This document shows, one piece after another, positions 8,118-16,423 of a stretch of DNA of 64,000 nt (position 1 is its first letter; each line of letters starts with the position of its first letter). The position numbers and the translations under genes were made by a program. This DNA is from Chloroflexota bacterium. Lineage in GTDB: Bacteria; Chloroflexota; Anaerolineae; Aggregatilineales; Phototrophicaceae. A model generated the notes under the pieces. It saw only the letters and a list, made by a program, of their open reading frames with translations. It was not told the DNA's origin and searched no databases. The DNA is taken from contig JAPOSR010000066.1 of the NCBI GenBank assembly GCA_026709625.1, positions 90,947 through 154,946 on the forward strand, written 5' to 3'.

Positions 8118-10256
8118 TCAACCATTATGCGTCTGCGCGCCGACTCGGTCAAGCGGAAATGAGGCAGGCTGCGTCTGCGCCGGGCGGATGTCGAGCAAAT
8201 GCAGCTGCAAGCTGCGCCGCCCATTGAATTCATTGCTCTGCAAATGATAAACGGCGTCGATGTGGCTGGGCATATTCGCCGCCCACCCTCCCAGCCCAAA
8301 GCCTATCGCGTCAATGCGTTTCCCATCTTTTTCCAGGCGCAATTTGAGATGTTTGCTGTCCCCGCCGACAGCCCGACCGGCGAGCACAGTCAGCGCGTCG
8401 GTCATGAAGACGGCTGGCGGGAAGTCGCTGCCAGTCGGCTCTAGCGCGTCCAGCTCTTGCAGGAAGGCTTCGTTCCAGTCGCATGGTCGCAGCGGCGCGT
8501 CGATCAAAAGCGCCGGCCGCAAAGCCTTGCCGCGCAGCTCGGACTCGGTCAATTCTTCCAACAACTGGCGCAGGGCGGGCAGATTCTCGTTGCGCACGCT
8601 GAAGCCGGCGGCTTGGGCATGGCCGCCATGACGAATTAGCAGATGGGCGCAGGCATCCAAGGCGCGGGTGATATTGAATTCGGGGATGCTGCGGCAAGAG
8701 GCGCGGCTTGCGCGTTCTCCCAGAGAAACGATCACCGATGGGCGATAATGCGCTTCCGTCAGCCGTCCCGCCACCAGCCCAGCGATGCCGGCCGGGATCA
8801 TGTCTTCGCCGGCCGCGGCGAAGATCAACATGGGCTGCGCGGCAGCGACTTCACAAAGTTTGATCTCAGCCAGAGCCCGCGCGGTGATCTGCCTGCGAGC
8901 CATATCGAGCCTGCGCAGCGAGCCTACCCTGGCGCGACTGTCTGTTGGGCGCGAATGAATCCGCTCCATGCGCCTGGCTCGAGCATAGATTGACGCTCGC
9001 CAGCGCTTGCTTGCGCGCCGCAGCCGCCACTGGCGTCCCGCAGCTGTCGCTTTGGCAATTTCTCGCTCTGCATTCGCTGTCGCCCGGCGAAAACGCGCCG
9101 ATAAACCAGTGGGCTTGCCTTGCGAGTTTGGCCTTCGCCGCAGCCAGCGAGCCATTCTCCTGTCAGCGCTTTGGATGATCGACTTGGACAGTTGACAGAC
9201 TTCGTAAGTTTCGCGCGCCGATTGCTCATTTTGCCTATCGACTGCCGCCTGCGCAGCGCTGGTCTTCATCTGCCGCTGTTGATTCAACTGTTGCAAGCGC
9301 TCGGCAGCCTGTCGCGCCGATTGCGCTGTTTCTGCCAGCAGCGCCGCTAGAGCCGCATCCGCCGATCCCAGCCGCCCAGCCGCATTGATGCGTGGCCCCA
9401 GCCGGAAAGCCAGGTCGCTCGCCGTGACCTTGCCCAGTCGCAAGCGAGCCACCGCCGCCAGCGCCGCGATGCCGGGCCGCCGCCCCTCGTTGATGACAGC
9501 CAGCCCATGCGCCACTAGACGTCGGTTCAAGCTCACATTCAGCGGCATCACATCGGCGACTGTGCCCAGCGCAACCAGGTCCAGCAAGTCGGAAACACGC
9601 ATGCCGCGCGGGAAGTTTTCGCGGCCAGTTGCCCAGCGGTCTTTCAGCAGCGCCAGCGCCAGCATAAAAGCCACGCCCGAGCCCGAAAGCCGCGCTTCGC
9701 CCGGGCAATCCGCTTGCCGCGGATTGATGACCGCCAGCGCCGGCGGCAGGGCAGCGCCAACGGAATGATGGTCGCTGATGATGATGTCCAGCCCAGCCGC
9801 GTTGCCAGCCGCCACCTCTGCCACCGAACGTATCCCGCAATCGACAGTCACCACCAGCCGCGCGCCACCGCCCGCCAGTTGCCGCAAAGCCGCCTCGCTC
9901 AGTCCATAGCCGTCGTCGCGGTGCGGGATATGCGCGTTGGCCATGCCGCCCAGCTTGCGCAGCACCGTCAAGAGCAGCGCCGTCGCGCAGACGCCATCCG
10001 CGTCATAATCGCCATATACGGCGATGGACTCGCGAGCCGCGAGAGCGTGGCTGATGCGCTCGACAGCGGCGCGCATGCCTTTCATTTCGAGCGGGTCTTC
10101 GTCCAAGTCGCGGCTGTGGATGAATTGCCGCGCCACTTGTGGATCAGCAAAGCCACGGTTGCGGAGGACCTGCGAGAGCGTGGGGTTGAAGCGCGCGCTG
10201 CGCATCGAACAGTCGTCTGGCGCGGCCTCCGCAAGCGTCCATCGCTTTTGCATCAT
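8118..10256 (-). CDS. recJ: Single-stranded-DNA exonuclease RecJ with large internal insertion
   Basis: 712 residues, longer than a usual RecJ of this type. The DHH domain has VYGDYDADGVCATALL (residues 80-95), VDCGIRS (138-144) and SDHHSVGAALPP (161-172). A conserved RLGPRINAAGRLGSA follows at 285-299. The DHHA1 domain carries GIAGLVAGRL (490-499), CRSIPEFNITRAL (521-533) and GGHAQAAGF (544-552). All catalytic motifs are intact, so it should degrade single-stranded DNA 5' to 3' in repair. Between LNQQRQ (324-329) and PMLIF (475-479) lie about 111 extra Arg/Ala/Ser-rich residues that look unlike RecJ; see the separate entry. It heads the minus-strand run with the DUF1385 and GT-C genes and is divergent from fmt. 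Confidence 0.93.
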   Translation of the reverse strand: MMQKRWTLAEAAPDDCSMRSARFNPTLSQVLRNRGFADPQVARQFIHSRDLDEDPLEMKGMRAAVERISHALAARESIAVYGDYDADGVCATALLLTVLRKLGGMANAHIPHRDDGYGLSEAALRQLAGGGARLVVTVDCGIRSVAEVAAGNAAGLDIIISDHHSVGAALPPALAVINPRQADCPGEARLSGSGVAFMLALALLKDRWATGRENFPRGMRVSDLLDLVALGTVADVMPLNVSLNRRLVAHGLAVINEGRRPGIAALAAVARLRLGKVTASDLAFRLGPRINAAGRLGSADAALAALLAETAQSARQAAERLQQLNQQRQMKTSAAQAAVDRQNEQSARETYEVCQLSKSIIQSADRRMARWLRRRPNSQGKPTGLSARFRRATANAEREIAKATAAGRQWRLRRASKRWRASIYARARRMERIHSRPTDSRARVGSLRRLDMARRQITARALAEIKLCEVAAAQPMLIFAAAGEDMIPAGIAGLVAGRLTEAHYRPSVIVSLGERASRASCRSIPEFNITRALDACAHLLIRHGGHAQAAGFSVRNENLPALRQLLEELTESELRGKALRPALLIDAPLRPCDWNEAFLQELDALEPTGSDFPPAVFMTDALTVLAGRAVGGDSKHLKLRLEKDGKRIDAIGFGLGGWAANMPSHIDAVYHLQSNEFNGRRSLQLHLLDIRPAQTQPASFPLDRVGAQTHNG
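8903..9241 (-). repeat. In-frame insertion in recJ bounded by direct repeats
   Basis: The plus strand carries TATCGA followed directly by GCCTGCGCAGCG at 8903-8920, and TATCGA, five extra bases, then the same 12-mer at 9236-9258. The TATCGA copies are exactly 333 bp apart. Removing one 333-bp unit leaves the recJ frame intact and restores a normal-looking linker (VD joined to MARRQITARALAEI). The inserted segment has no stop in the recJ frame and encodes a strongly basic stretch of about 111 residues. No terminal inverted repeat or intein motif is visible. Confidence 0.6.
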
Positions 10257-10278
10257 AGACTGCGCTCGCGACTTGCCC

Positions 10279-10284
10279 TACAAT
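10279..10284 (+). promoter_or_regulatory. Probable -10 box for fmt
   Basis: TACAAT lies 37 bp upstream of the fmt ATG in the 65-bp gap between divergent recJ and fmt. A GAGG ribosome-binding site sits just before the ATG. The -35 region is unclear. Confidence 0.35.
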
Positions 10285-10321
10285 CAGCCGCCGATGCTAC
10301 CAGTTCGTCCACAGAGGCGCT

Positions 10322-11248
10322 ATGGCAAGAGTCGTCTTCATGGGCACGCCCGAATTCGCCCTGCCCAGCCTGCGCGGGCTGTTGATGACACAGGAGCTTG
10401 TGGCGGTGGTGACCCAGCCCGACCGCCCGGCTGGGCGCAGCCAACGAGTCCGGCAATCGCCTGTAAAGCGGCTGGCGCTGGACGCGGGCATTCCTGTCTT
10501 GCAACCGCGGCGCTTGCGCGGCGACGAATCGGCTATGGTGGCGCTGGCGGCAACCCAGGCGGATGTTTTTGTTGTGGCGGCATTTGGGCAGATCTTGCCG
10601 CAAGCTGTGCTGGACCTGCCCGACAAAGGCGTGGTCAATGTGCACGCTTCGCTGCTGCCGCGCTGGCGAGGCGCTGCGCCGATCCAAGCTGCCATCCGCG
10701 CCGGCGACGAGCACAGCGGCGCGACCATCATGCTGCTGGAGGCTGGGCTGGACACAGGTCCAATCCTGGCGAAGCGCGCGATTGCCTTGGCCGCTGACGA
10801 AACCGGCGGCACATTGCACAACAAACTCGCGACCCTTGGCGCCGACCTGCTGATGGATACCCTGCCAAGCTGGCTGCGTGGCGAAATCGCGCCACAAGCG
10901 CAGGACAGCGCTCTTGCGACGTATGCGCCGCAGATCAAAAAACATGCTGGCGAAATCGACTGGTCGCAAGCCGCTGGCGAAATCGAGCGCATGGCGCGCG
11001 CATACCAGCCTTGGCCGCGCGCATACACGCATTGGCAAGGCGCGCGCTTGACGATTGAGGCTGGCGGCGTCTTGGATGGCCACGCGCAGCCCGGGCTGGT
11101 CATCCAGCGGCGCGGTCACATAGCGATCGGCACAGGCGAGGGGCTCTTCTGCCCCGCCATCCTGCAGATGCCAGGCAAAAAACGCTTGCCCATCGGCGAC
11201 TTCATCAATGGCTACCCCGCCTTTGTCGGCGCGCGACTCGGCCAGTGA
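10322..11248 (+). CDS. fmt: Methionyl-tRNA formyltransferase
   Basis: 308 residues, typical length. The N-terminus VVFMGTPEFALPSL, the folate-site signature NVHASLLPRWRGAAP (residues 106-120) and catalytic Asp144 in GLDTGPIL are all present. The C-terminal domain (from about 205) corresponds to the tRNA-binding OB-like domain. The enzyme formylates initiator Met-tRNA using 10-formyl-tetrahydrofolate. Its last bases overlap the GTG start of the MATE gene (GTGA), so the two are translationally coupled. def, the usual fmt partner, is not in the window. Confidence 0.96.
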   Translation: MARVVFMGTPEFALPSLRGLLMTQELVAVVTQPDRPAGRSQRVRQSPVKRLALDAGIPVLQPRRLRGDESAMVALAATQADVFVVAAFGQILPQAVLDLPDKGVVNVHASLLPRWRGAAPIQAAIRAGDEHSGATIMLLEAGLDTGPILAKRAIALAADETGGTLHNKLATLGADLLMDTLPSWLRGEIAPQAQDSALATYAPQIKKHAGEIDWSQAAGEIERMARAYQPWPRAYTHWQGARLTIEAGGVLDGHAQPGLVIQRRGHIAIGTGEGLFCPAILQMPGKKRLPIGDFINGYPAFVGARLGQ

Positions 11249-12606
11249 AGACCACAGCGCAGCCTGCCGCGACTCATCCCTACCTGCGGCGTCCCAATCA
11301 CACCATCTTGACGCTGTCTCTGCCCATATTGGTATCGCTGATTGCCGAACCAGTGACAGGTTTGGTGGATACCGCTTTTGTTTCGCAGCTGGGCGCGCAG
11401 CCCCTGGCGGCGCTTGGCGTGGGCGCGGGGGCGCTGACATCTTTGTTGTGGATTTTTAGCTTTTTGGGCATCGCTACCCAGACCGAAGTCGCGCAGACCT
11501 CCGGGCGCGCCCAACACACAGAATCCAGCCGGGCGGTCAGCCTGGCGCTGGCGATGGGCGTGTTTGCCAGCGGCCTGCTGGTTCTTGGCTTGCTGCCGGG
11601 CGGCTCGTACCTTGCGCAATTGCTGGGCGCGGAAGGTTTGGTGCTGGCCCTTTCCGACCAGTACATCCAGATGCGCCTGCTGGGCGCGCCCGCCGTGATT
11701 ATCGTATTCGTCGGATTTGGCGCGCTGCGCGGCTTGCAAGATATGCGCACGCCGCTGTGGATCGCCTTGGGCATCAATATCGCCAACATCGCGCTGGATT
11801 ATCTCTTCATATTCGGCTGGGCATTTGTGCCGCCGCTGGGCGTGGCTGGGGCTGGGCTGGCCAGCTCGCTCAGCCAGTGGCTGGGCGCGCTCTGGCTGCT
11901 GTGGGAACTGCATCGGCGGCTGGGCTTGAGTCGGGATTTCGACTGGCATTCGGGCTTGCGGCTGCTGCGCGTGGGGCGCGACTTGTTCATCCGCTCGGGC
12001 GCGTTGACGCTTTTTCTGCTTGTTGCCACGCGCGTTGCCACGCAGATGAGCGCAGAAGCCGGCGCGGCGCATCAGGTCATCCGCCAGGTGTGGTTTTTTG
12101 CCGCGTTGATTTCGGAAGCGCTGGCCAGCTCAGCCCAGAGTCTGGTCGGCTATTTCTTCGGCTCGGCGCGATTTTCCACCGCGCGCAGCGTCGCTCTGTC
12201 TTGCGCCGGCTGGAGTTTGGCGACGGGCATTGTGTTGATGCTGGTCGCGTTGGCGGCGACTCCGCTGGTCGCGCTGGTCTTCGTCCCGCCCACTGCGGTC
12301 GAGGTATTTCACTTCGCATGGATAGTCGCCGCGCTTTCACAGCCACTCAGCGGGCTGGCTTTTGTCACCGATGGCATACACTGGGGCACCGGCGATTATC
12401 GCTTTCTGCGCAATGTTATGCTGATGGCGACCTGCTGCTCGTTGCTGGGGCTGGCGCTGCTGCCCACGCGCACCGACGAAGCCTTTGCCGGCGTCTGGCT
12501 GGCCATGCTGCTGTGGATCGGCATTCGCGCGTTTTGGGGCGTGACGCGGCTGGTGCCTGGCATCGGCAGCAGCCCTTTTCGCCATCAACAGCCCGCCAAG
12601 AGCTAG
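11245..12606 (+). CDS. MATE family efflux transporter
   Basis: 453 residues with about twelve hydrophobic helices, the MATE length and topology. The N-terminal signature is ILTLSLPILVSLIAEPVTGL followed by VDTAFVSQLG, and the second half repeats the pattern after a central loop. It probably exports a cationic drug or metabolite in exchange for Na+ or H+. The start is GTG overlapping the fmt stop by 4 bp. Some DinF-like MATE proteins share this architecture, but substrate specificity cannot be read. Confidence 0.9.
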   Translation: MKTTAQPAATHPYLRRPNHTILTLSLPILVSLIAEPVTGLVDTAFVSQLGAQPLAALGVGAGALTSLLWIFSFLGIATQTEVAQTSGRAQHTESSRAVSLALAMGVFASGLLVLGLLPGGSYLAQLLGAEGLVLALSDQYIQMRLLGAPAVIIVFVGFGALRGLQDMRTPLWIALGINIANIALDYLFIFGWAFVPPLGVAGAGLASSLSQWLGALWLLWELHRRLGLSRDFDWHSGLRLLRVGRDLFIRSGALTLFLLVATRVATQMSAEAGAAHQVIRQVWFFAALISEALASSAQSLVGYFFGSARFSTARSVALSCAGWSLATGIVLMLVALAATPLVALVFVPPTAVEVFHFAWIVAALSQPLSGLAFVTDGIHWGTGDYRFLRNVMLMATCCSLLGLALLPTRTDEAFAGVWLAMLLWIGIRAFWGVTRLVPGIGSSPFRHQQPAKS

Positions 12607-12689
12607 AGCATTGCTGCTGCCGGTCGCGCAACCACGCGCCGCTGGCTGCGTAGACTGGAGTGAGAGCAGCCATTTCAGGAGATTAAGCC

Positions 12690-12938
12690 ATGGTCAAGTT
12701 CAACCCGCGCAAACGGCTATACCGTTCTCGGCAACAGCGCAGTCTCGCTGGCGTTTGTGGCGGCATCGCCGAATATCTGGATGTCGACCCGAGCCTGGTG
12801 CGTATCGCGTGGGTGGTCTTGTCTATGCTGGGTGGGCCGGCTGTGCTGCTGTACATCGTGATGGCGGCGGTGGTGCCCGAAGAACCGGAATTCATCGAAG
12901 CCACCGCCGAAAAACCAAAACGGTCGGAAGCTGTGTGA
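12690..12938 (+). CDS. PspC domain small membrane protein
   Basis: 82 residues. RQQRSLAGVCGGIAEYLDVD followed by SLVRIAWVVL is the PspC signature, with one membrane helix (about 41-64) and a charged C-terminal tail (residues 66-82). In other bacteria PspC proteins take part in envelope-stress responses, but many stand-alone members are uncharacterised. A good AGGAG ribosome-binding site lies 9 bases before the ATG. It follows the MATE gene by 83 bp and ends 7 bp before the convergent mdh gene. Confidence 0.9.
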   Translation: MVKFNPRKRLYRSRQQRSLAGVCGGIAEYLDVDPSLVRIAWVVLSMLGGPAVLLYIVMAAVVPEEPEFIEATAEKPKRSEAV

Positions 12939-12945
12939 AGCCCGC

Positions 12946-13932
12946 CTACAGCAAGTCGGCGATCGCTGCTCGTTCAGTCAGCAATTCGGCTTCGCTGGCT
13001 TGGATCTTGCCGCGCGCATAGCGGCTTAGTTGCAGATTCGGTACAATGTCCGCCGCGCCGTTTCCCGCGCTGGTCAAGGGAAAAGAGAATATCAGCCTGT
13101 CCGCCACGCCATAGGGATTGCCCTCGCTGGGGATGCCGGCGCTGATGAAGTCGTCAGTGGCTGTCGGGTTGGTCAAGCTGCGAATGGTATCGAGAGCGGC
13201 GTTGGCGGCGCTGGCAGCCGAGCTTTTGCCGCGCGCTTGGATGATCGCCGCGCCCCGCTGCTGCACCGTCGTCATAAACTCGCCTTCCAGCCAAGCGCGG
13301 TCGCCAATCGCAGCTTCGACGCGCAGGCCCTTGACTTGCGCATGCTCAAAATTGGGAAATTGCGTCGCGCTGTGGTTGCCCCAAATCGCCAGGCGGCGCA
13401 CATCCGCCACTTGCGCGCGGGCTTTTTGTGCCAGTTGGATTTTGGCGCGGTTTTCATCCAGGCGCGTCATGGCGAAGAAACGGTCGGCGGGGATATCGGG
13501 CGCGTTGGCTTTTGCCACCAGGCAGTTGGAATTGCAGGGATTGGCGACCACCAGCACACGAACATCGGCGGCAGCTTGCTCGTTCAGCGCTCGGCCCTGC
13601 TCGACGAATATCGGCCCATTCGCCGCGATCAGATCGCCGCGTTCCATGCCTGCTCCGCGCGGCTTGCCACCCACCAGGATCGCCCAGTTGGCATCTCTGA
13701 AAGCGACTTGGGGGTCGGACGATATGGTGATGTCATGCAGCAGCGGCTGCGCGCAGTCTTCCAGCTCCATGACCACGCCACGCAGGGCAGCCATCGCCGG
13801 CGGGATTTCCAATATCTGCAAGACCACGGGCTGCTCTGCGCCAAAGACCTCGCCATTGCCGATGCGAAAGAGCAGGTTGTAGGCGATCTGCCCAGCGCCG
13901 CCTGTGACAGCCACTCGGATAGGTTGCGACAT
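12946..13932 (-). CDS. mdh: Malate dehydrogenase (NAD-dependent, group 2 type)
   Basis: 328 residues. The NAD loop is [12 protein letters not shown] (10-21). The substrate-binding mobile loop is [11 protein letters not shown] (Arg92) and the second substrate Arg is in MTRLDENR (Arg157). The catalytic His is His187 in [12 protein letters not shown]. The three-residue-longer loops and the sequence resemble the group-2 MDH of Thermus and eukaryotic cytosol rather than the LDH-like MDH of Chloroflexus. It interconverts malate and oxaloacetate in the TCA cycle. AAAGGA lies 9 bases before the ATG. It stands alone with its own promoter. Confidence 0.95.
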   Translation of the reverse strand: MSQPIRVAVTGGAGQIAYNLLFRIGNGEVFGAEQPVVLQILEIPPAMAALRGVVMELEDCAQPLLHDITISSDPQVAFRDANWAILVGGKPRGAGMERGDLIAANGPIFVEQGRALNEQAAADVRVLVVANPCNSNCLVAKANAPDIPADRFFAMTRLDENRAKIQLAQKARAQVADVRRLAIWGNHSATQFPNFEHAQVKGLRVEAAIGDRAWLEGEFMTTVQQRGAAIIQARGKSSAASAANAALDTIRSLTNPTATDDFISAGIPSEGNPYGVADRLIFSFPLTSAGNGAADIVPNLQLSRYARGKIQASEAELLTERAAIADLL

Positions 13933-13975
13933 GCTAGCCAGTCCTTTCTTGTTGTTTGGTTTGATTCGCCTGCCG

Positions 13976-13981
13976 ATTGTA
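13976..13981 (-). promoter_or_regulatory. Probable -10 box for mdh
   Basis: On the minus strand TACAAT lies about 44 bp upstream of the mdh ATG, which gives a leader of about 37 nt containing the AAAGGA ribosome-binding site. No strong -35 is evident. Confidence 0.35.
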
Positions 13982-14040
13982 TGCGCATGAAGGTCAAGTT
14001 GGAAGTAGCGCAGCTGCCTGGAGATGCCCGCGGCGCCAAT

Positions 14041-14643
14041 TTAGAGATGCGGCGTTTCTCCATAGCCAGCGATTTCCCAGGTGTCGCCGTGGCGCTTCAA
14101 TGTGGTGATTGATGTGTTGCGCAGACTCGTCTCGGGCAGTTTGGCGAAGAGCGAGCCAAGAAGGATAGCAATCGCCGAGCCATGACTGACTACGGCAACT
14201 GTGGACGCCACGTTGGCGCGCAGCATATCGTCCCAAGCCGCCCGCATCCGCCGCTGCACATCCAACCGCGACTCGCCGCCCGGCACGCGATAAGTCAGAA
14301 AGCCGCTCTGCCAGCGCCGCTGCTCTTGTGGAAACCGCGCCGCCGCTTCTGCCACCGTCAAGCCTTCGAAGCAGCCAAAGGCGGTCTCGACCAGGCGCGC
14401 ATCTTGCACAGGCATTGTCCCCAGTCTCTCGGCGAGGATCTGCGCTGTCTGCAAGGCGCGCGTCATAGGGCTGGCATAGATCGCATCAATGCCAGAATCC
14501 ATCAAATACGCAGCCAGACTTTGCGCTTGTGTCTGCCCCGCGGCGTTCAGCGGCACAGGCAGCGAGCCTTGCAAACGGCGCTGGGCGTTGTAATCAGTCT
14601 GGCCATGACGAATGAAAAGCATTGTGCTGGCGGTCATTGCCAC
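14041..14643 (-). CDS. Histidine phosphatase family protein (phosphoglycerate mutase-like)
   Basis: 200 residues. The catalytic RHG is at 12-14 (LFIRHGQTDYNAQRRLQG), with the second Arg in YASPMTRALQTA, the acid in FGCFEGLT, and the second His in VVSHGSAI. All core residues of the branch-1 family are present. Such proteins are dephosphorylating enzymes (GpmB, CobC or sugar-phosphate phosphatases); which one cannot be told here, and no cobalamin genes are nearby. Several in-frame ATGs (residues 1, 3, 8) leave the exact start uncertain. The 108-bp gap to mdh holds the mdh promoter. Confidence 0.88.
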   Translation of the reverse strand: MAMTASTMLFIRHGQTDYNAQRRLQGSLPVPLNAAGQTQAQSLAAYLMDSGIDAIYASPMTRALQTAQILAERLGTMPVQDARLVETAFGCFEGLTVAEAAARFPQEQRRWQSGFLTYRVPGGESRLDVQRRMRAAWDDMLRANVASTVAVVSHGSAIAILLGSLFAKLPETSLRNTSITTLKRHGDTWEIAGYGETPHL

Positions 14644-14652
14644 CTCTCAGGC

Positions 14653-14681
14653 TTGACGAAATCGCTCCCTAGCGGCAAAAT
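14653..14681 (+). promoter_or_regulatory. Probable promoter for the 84-residue membrane protein gene
   Basis: TTGACG (14653-14658), a 17-base spacer and CAAAAT (14676-14681) precede the gene at 14745. The predicted +1 near 14688 leaves a leader of about 57 nt. The -10 matches consensus at only four of six bases. Confidence 0.35.
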
Positions 14682-14744
14682 CAAGGCTCGCCAGTGTAGC
14701 GCAGGCGCGGCAGAATAACAGCCAGAGAAGTCCGAGGTGACACG

Positions 14745-14999
14745 ATGCAGCCGAGCAGATTGACCGTGTATGGTTTGGCGATGGCGGGCGGGCTGGGCAT
14801 GACCTTGATGATTGCCGGCGCGTCAATTGGCGTTGTTTTTGGCGCAGACTTGGACGCGGACGCCACCCATGGGCTGGGCTTGCTGATCGTGGTTGGCTTG
14901 CTGCTGCTGGCGCTGGCGACAGGCTTTTGGCTGGGCTGGGCGCGCCCCTACCAGCGCTTTGATGACATCAACATCCCCGCAGAACCCGACCATCATTAG
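14745..14999 (+). CDS. Small two-helix membrane protein of unknown function
   Basis: 84 residues. Two hydrophobic segments (about 8-33 and 43-65) are separated by a short acidic loop (GADLDADATHG), and the tail is acidic. A GAGGTGA ribosome-binding site supports the start. No family is recognised. It precedes a 161-residue unknown gene by 7 bp and then era, so the three may be one transcript. Confidence 0.7.
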   Translation: MQPSRLTVYGLAMAGGLGMTLMIAGASIGVVFGADLDADATHGLGLLIVVGLLLLALATGFWLGWARPYQRFDDINIPAEPDHH

Positions 15000-15006
15000 C
15001 GCCCCC

Positions 15007-15492
15007 ATGCAGCGCCTGCCCATATCCGACAGCGCCCATGGCTGGCTGACGCGGCTGGATGACAGTTGGCTGCTGGCGGATCATGTCTTGTCTGGCGGCC
15101 ACGTGGCGGCACAAGGCGAGTTGACCGTTCGTTATGGCATCAGCATCCTGGGCAAGCCACAGCATCGATTCCTGCCCGATCTGGTTGTGGCCGACCGCGG
15201 CGAAATGCTGATTGGAGAAGCCGCCTGGCAGTTTATCATTGAGCGCGGTCATCTGTTTCCACGCGCCGATGTCTGCGGGCGCTTTGCAGACGGCACAGAC
15301 GACATGCTCTTCCTCAAGCAGTTGGATTTGGCGCTGCCTTTCGCGGTGTACGCCTATAAAACCGCCGCGGATGTCAAGCCCCTGGCGCGGATAGACGCCT
15401 TGATCGCCCACGATGCCAGCGCCTTCCCCAAGCGGCTGCTGCATCACCTGCCACATTTTCGCCGCTTGGCAGACTGGCGCGCCGATGGCTGA
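15007..15492 (+). CDS. Conserved hypothetical protein upstream of era
   Basis: 161 residues from the ATG at 15007; the frame extends further upstream, but that part overlaps the small membrane protein gene and is antisense-like. No transmembrane segment is seen. The middle part (LPDLVVADRGEMLIGEAAW, then KQLDLALPFAVYAYK) is well ordered with balanced codon use, so it is probably a real soluble protein, but I do not recognise a family. The TGA lies inside the first codons of era (ATGGCTGA), indicating translational coupling to that GTPase. Confidence 0.65.
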   Translation: MQRLPISDSAHGWLTRLDDSWLLADHVLSGGHVAAQGELTVRYGISILGKPQHRFLPDLVVADRGEMLIGEAAWQFIIERGHLFPRADVCGRFADGTDDMLFLKQLDLALPFAVYAYKTAADVKPLARIDALIAHDASAFPKRLLHHLPHFRRLADWRADG

Positions 15493-16423
15493 TCTAGACT
15501 CTATCTTCAGCGATGACTGGGGCGAAGACCATCGCTCGGGCATCGTGGCGATGGTCGGGCAGCCCAATGTCGGCAAGTCCACCCTCATCAACGCCATCCT
15601 CGGGCAAAAGATCGCCATTGTGACATCCAAGCCGCAAACGACTCGTCAGCGGCAGCTGGGCATTTATACAGCGGCGGACGCGCAGATTTTGTTTGTCGAC
15701 ACGCCGGGCATACACAAACCGCAAACACGCTTGGGTCACTATATGCTGGGCGTGGCGCGGGGCGCCCTGCGCGATGCCGATGCGATCTTGTGGCTGCTGG
15801 ATGCTTCGCGCGCGCCAAACGACGCCGACCGCCGCATTGCCGACTTGCTGCGCCAGCTCGCCCCAAGCCAGCCGGTCGTCCTGGCGCTTAACAAGTCCGA
15901 CTTGTTGGATGACGCCGCAGACTTCGGCGAGCATTTCGCGCTCTGCGGTCATCAGCGCGCGCTTAAGACCAGCGCGACAAAAGGGCAGGGCATCGCCGAA
16001 TTGCTCGAGGCGCTTTTGCCGCTGCTGCCGCTGGGTCCGCGTTATTACCCCGCGGAGCAAGCCAGCGACGCCAACCTGCGCTTTTTGGCTGCCGAGCTCA
16101 TCCGCGAGAAGGTGATCGAGCATACCGGCGACGAAATTCCTTATGTGGTCGCTGTTGAGATTACGCGCTTCCGCGAAGGCGCTCGGCGCGCGCAGATCGA
16201 AGCGACGATCTTTGTCGAGCGCGGCTCGCAAAAAGGCATCATCATTGGCAAGCGCGGGGCGATGATCAAGCGCCTTGGCAGCGCGGCTCGCAGCGACCTG
16301 CAACTGCTTTTGGAGGCGCCGGTGCGGCTGGATCTGCGTGTAAAACTGCTGCGGAATTGGCGCAGCAACGAAGCTTTCATGCGGCGGCTGGGCTATGCCT
16401 ACCCCAAGCGACGGGGCGATTAA
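15485..16423 (+). CDS. era: GTPase Era
   Basis: 312 residues. G1 is GQPNVGKS (25-32), followed by the switch region KPQTTRQRQ, G3 DTPG (72-75) and G4 NKSD (136-139). The C-terminal KH domain (about 225-305) contains GIIIGKRGAMIKRLG. Era binds the 3' end of 16S rRNA and helps mature the small ribosomal subunit. The ATG at 15485 is preferred over an upstream in-frame ATG because it overlaps the stop of the preceding gene and matches the family N-terminus. It converges on ribF with a 4-bp overlap of stop codons. Confidence 0.95.
   Translation: MADLDSIFSDDWGEDHRSGIVAMVGQPNVGKSTLINAILGQKIAIVTSKPQTTRQRQLGIYTAADAQILFVDTPGIHKPQTRLGHYMLGVARGALRDADAILWLLDASRAPNDADRRIADLLRQLAPSQPVVLALNKSDLLDDAADFGEHFALCGHQRALKTSATKGQGIAELLEALLPLLPLGPRYYPAEQASDANLRFLAAELIREKVIEHTGDEIPYVVAVEITRFREGARRAQIEATIFVERGSQKGIIIGKRGAMIKRLGSAARSDLQLLLEAPVRLDLRVKLLRNWRSNEAFMRRLGYAYPKRRGD

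Noticed and set aside
8945..9229. Short ORFs in other frames of the recJ insertion
   Set aside because: They have no recognisable domain, no ribosome-binding site, and the recJ frame itself is continuous.
8889..9241. Intein or frameshift in recJ
   Set aside because: The insert lacks intein splice motifs (no N-terminal Cys/Ser block, no His-Asn end), and the frame is unbroken with intact domains on both sides.
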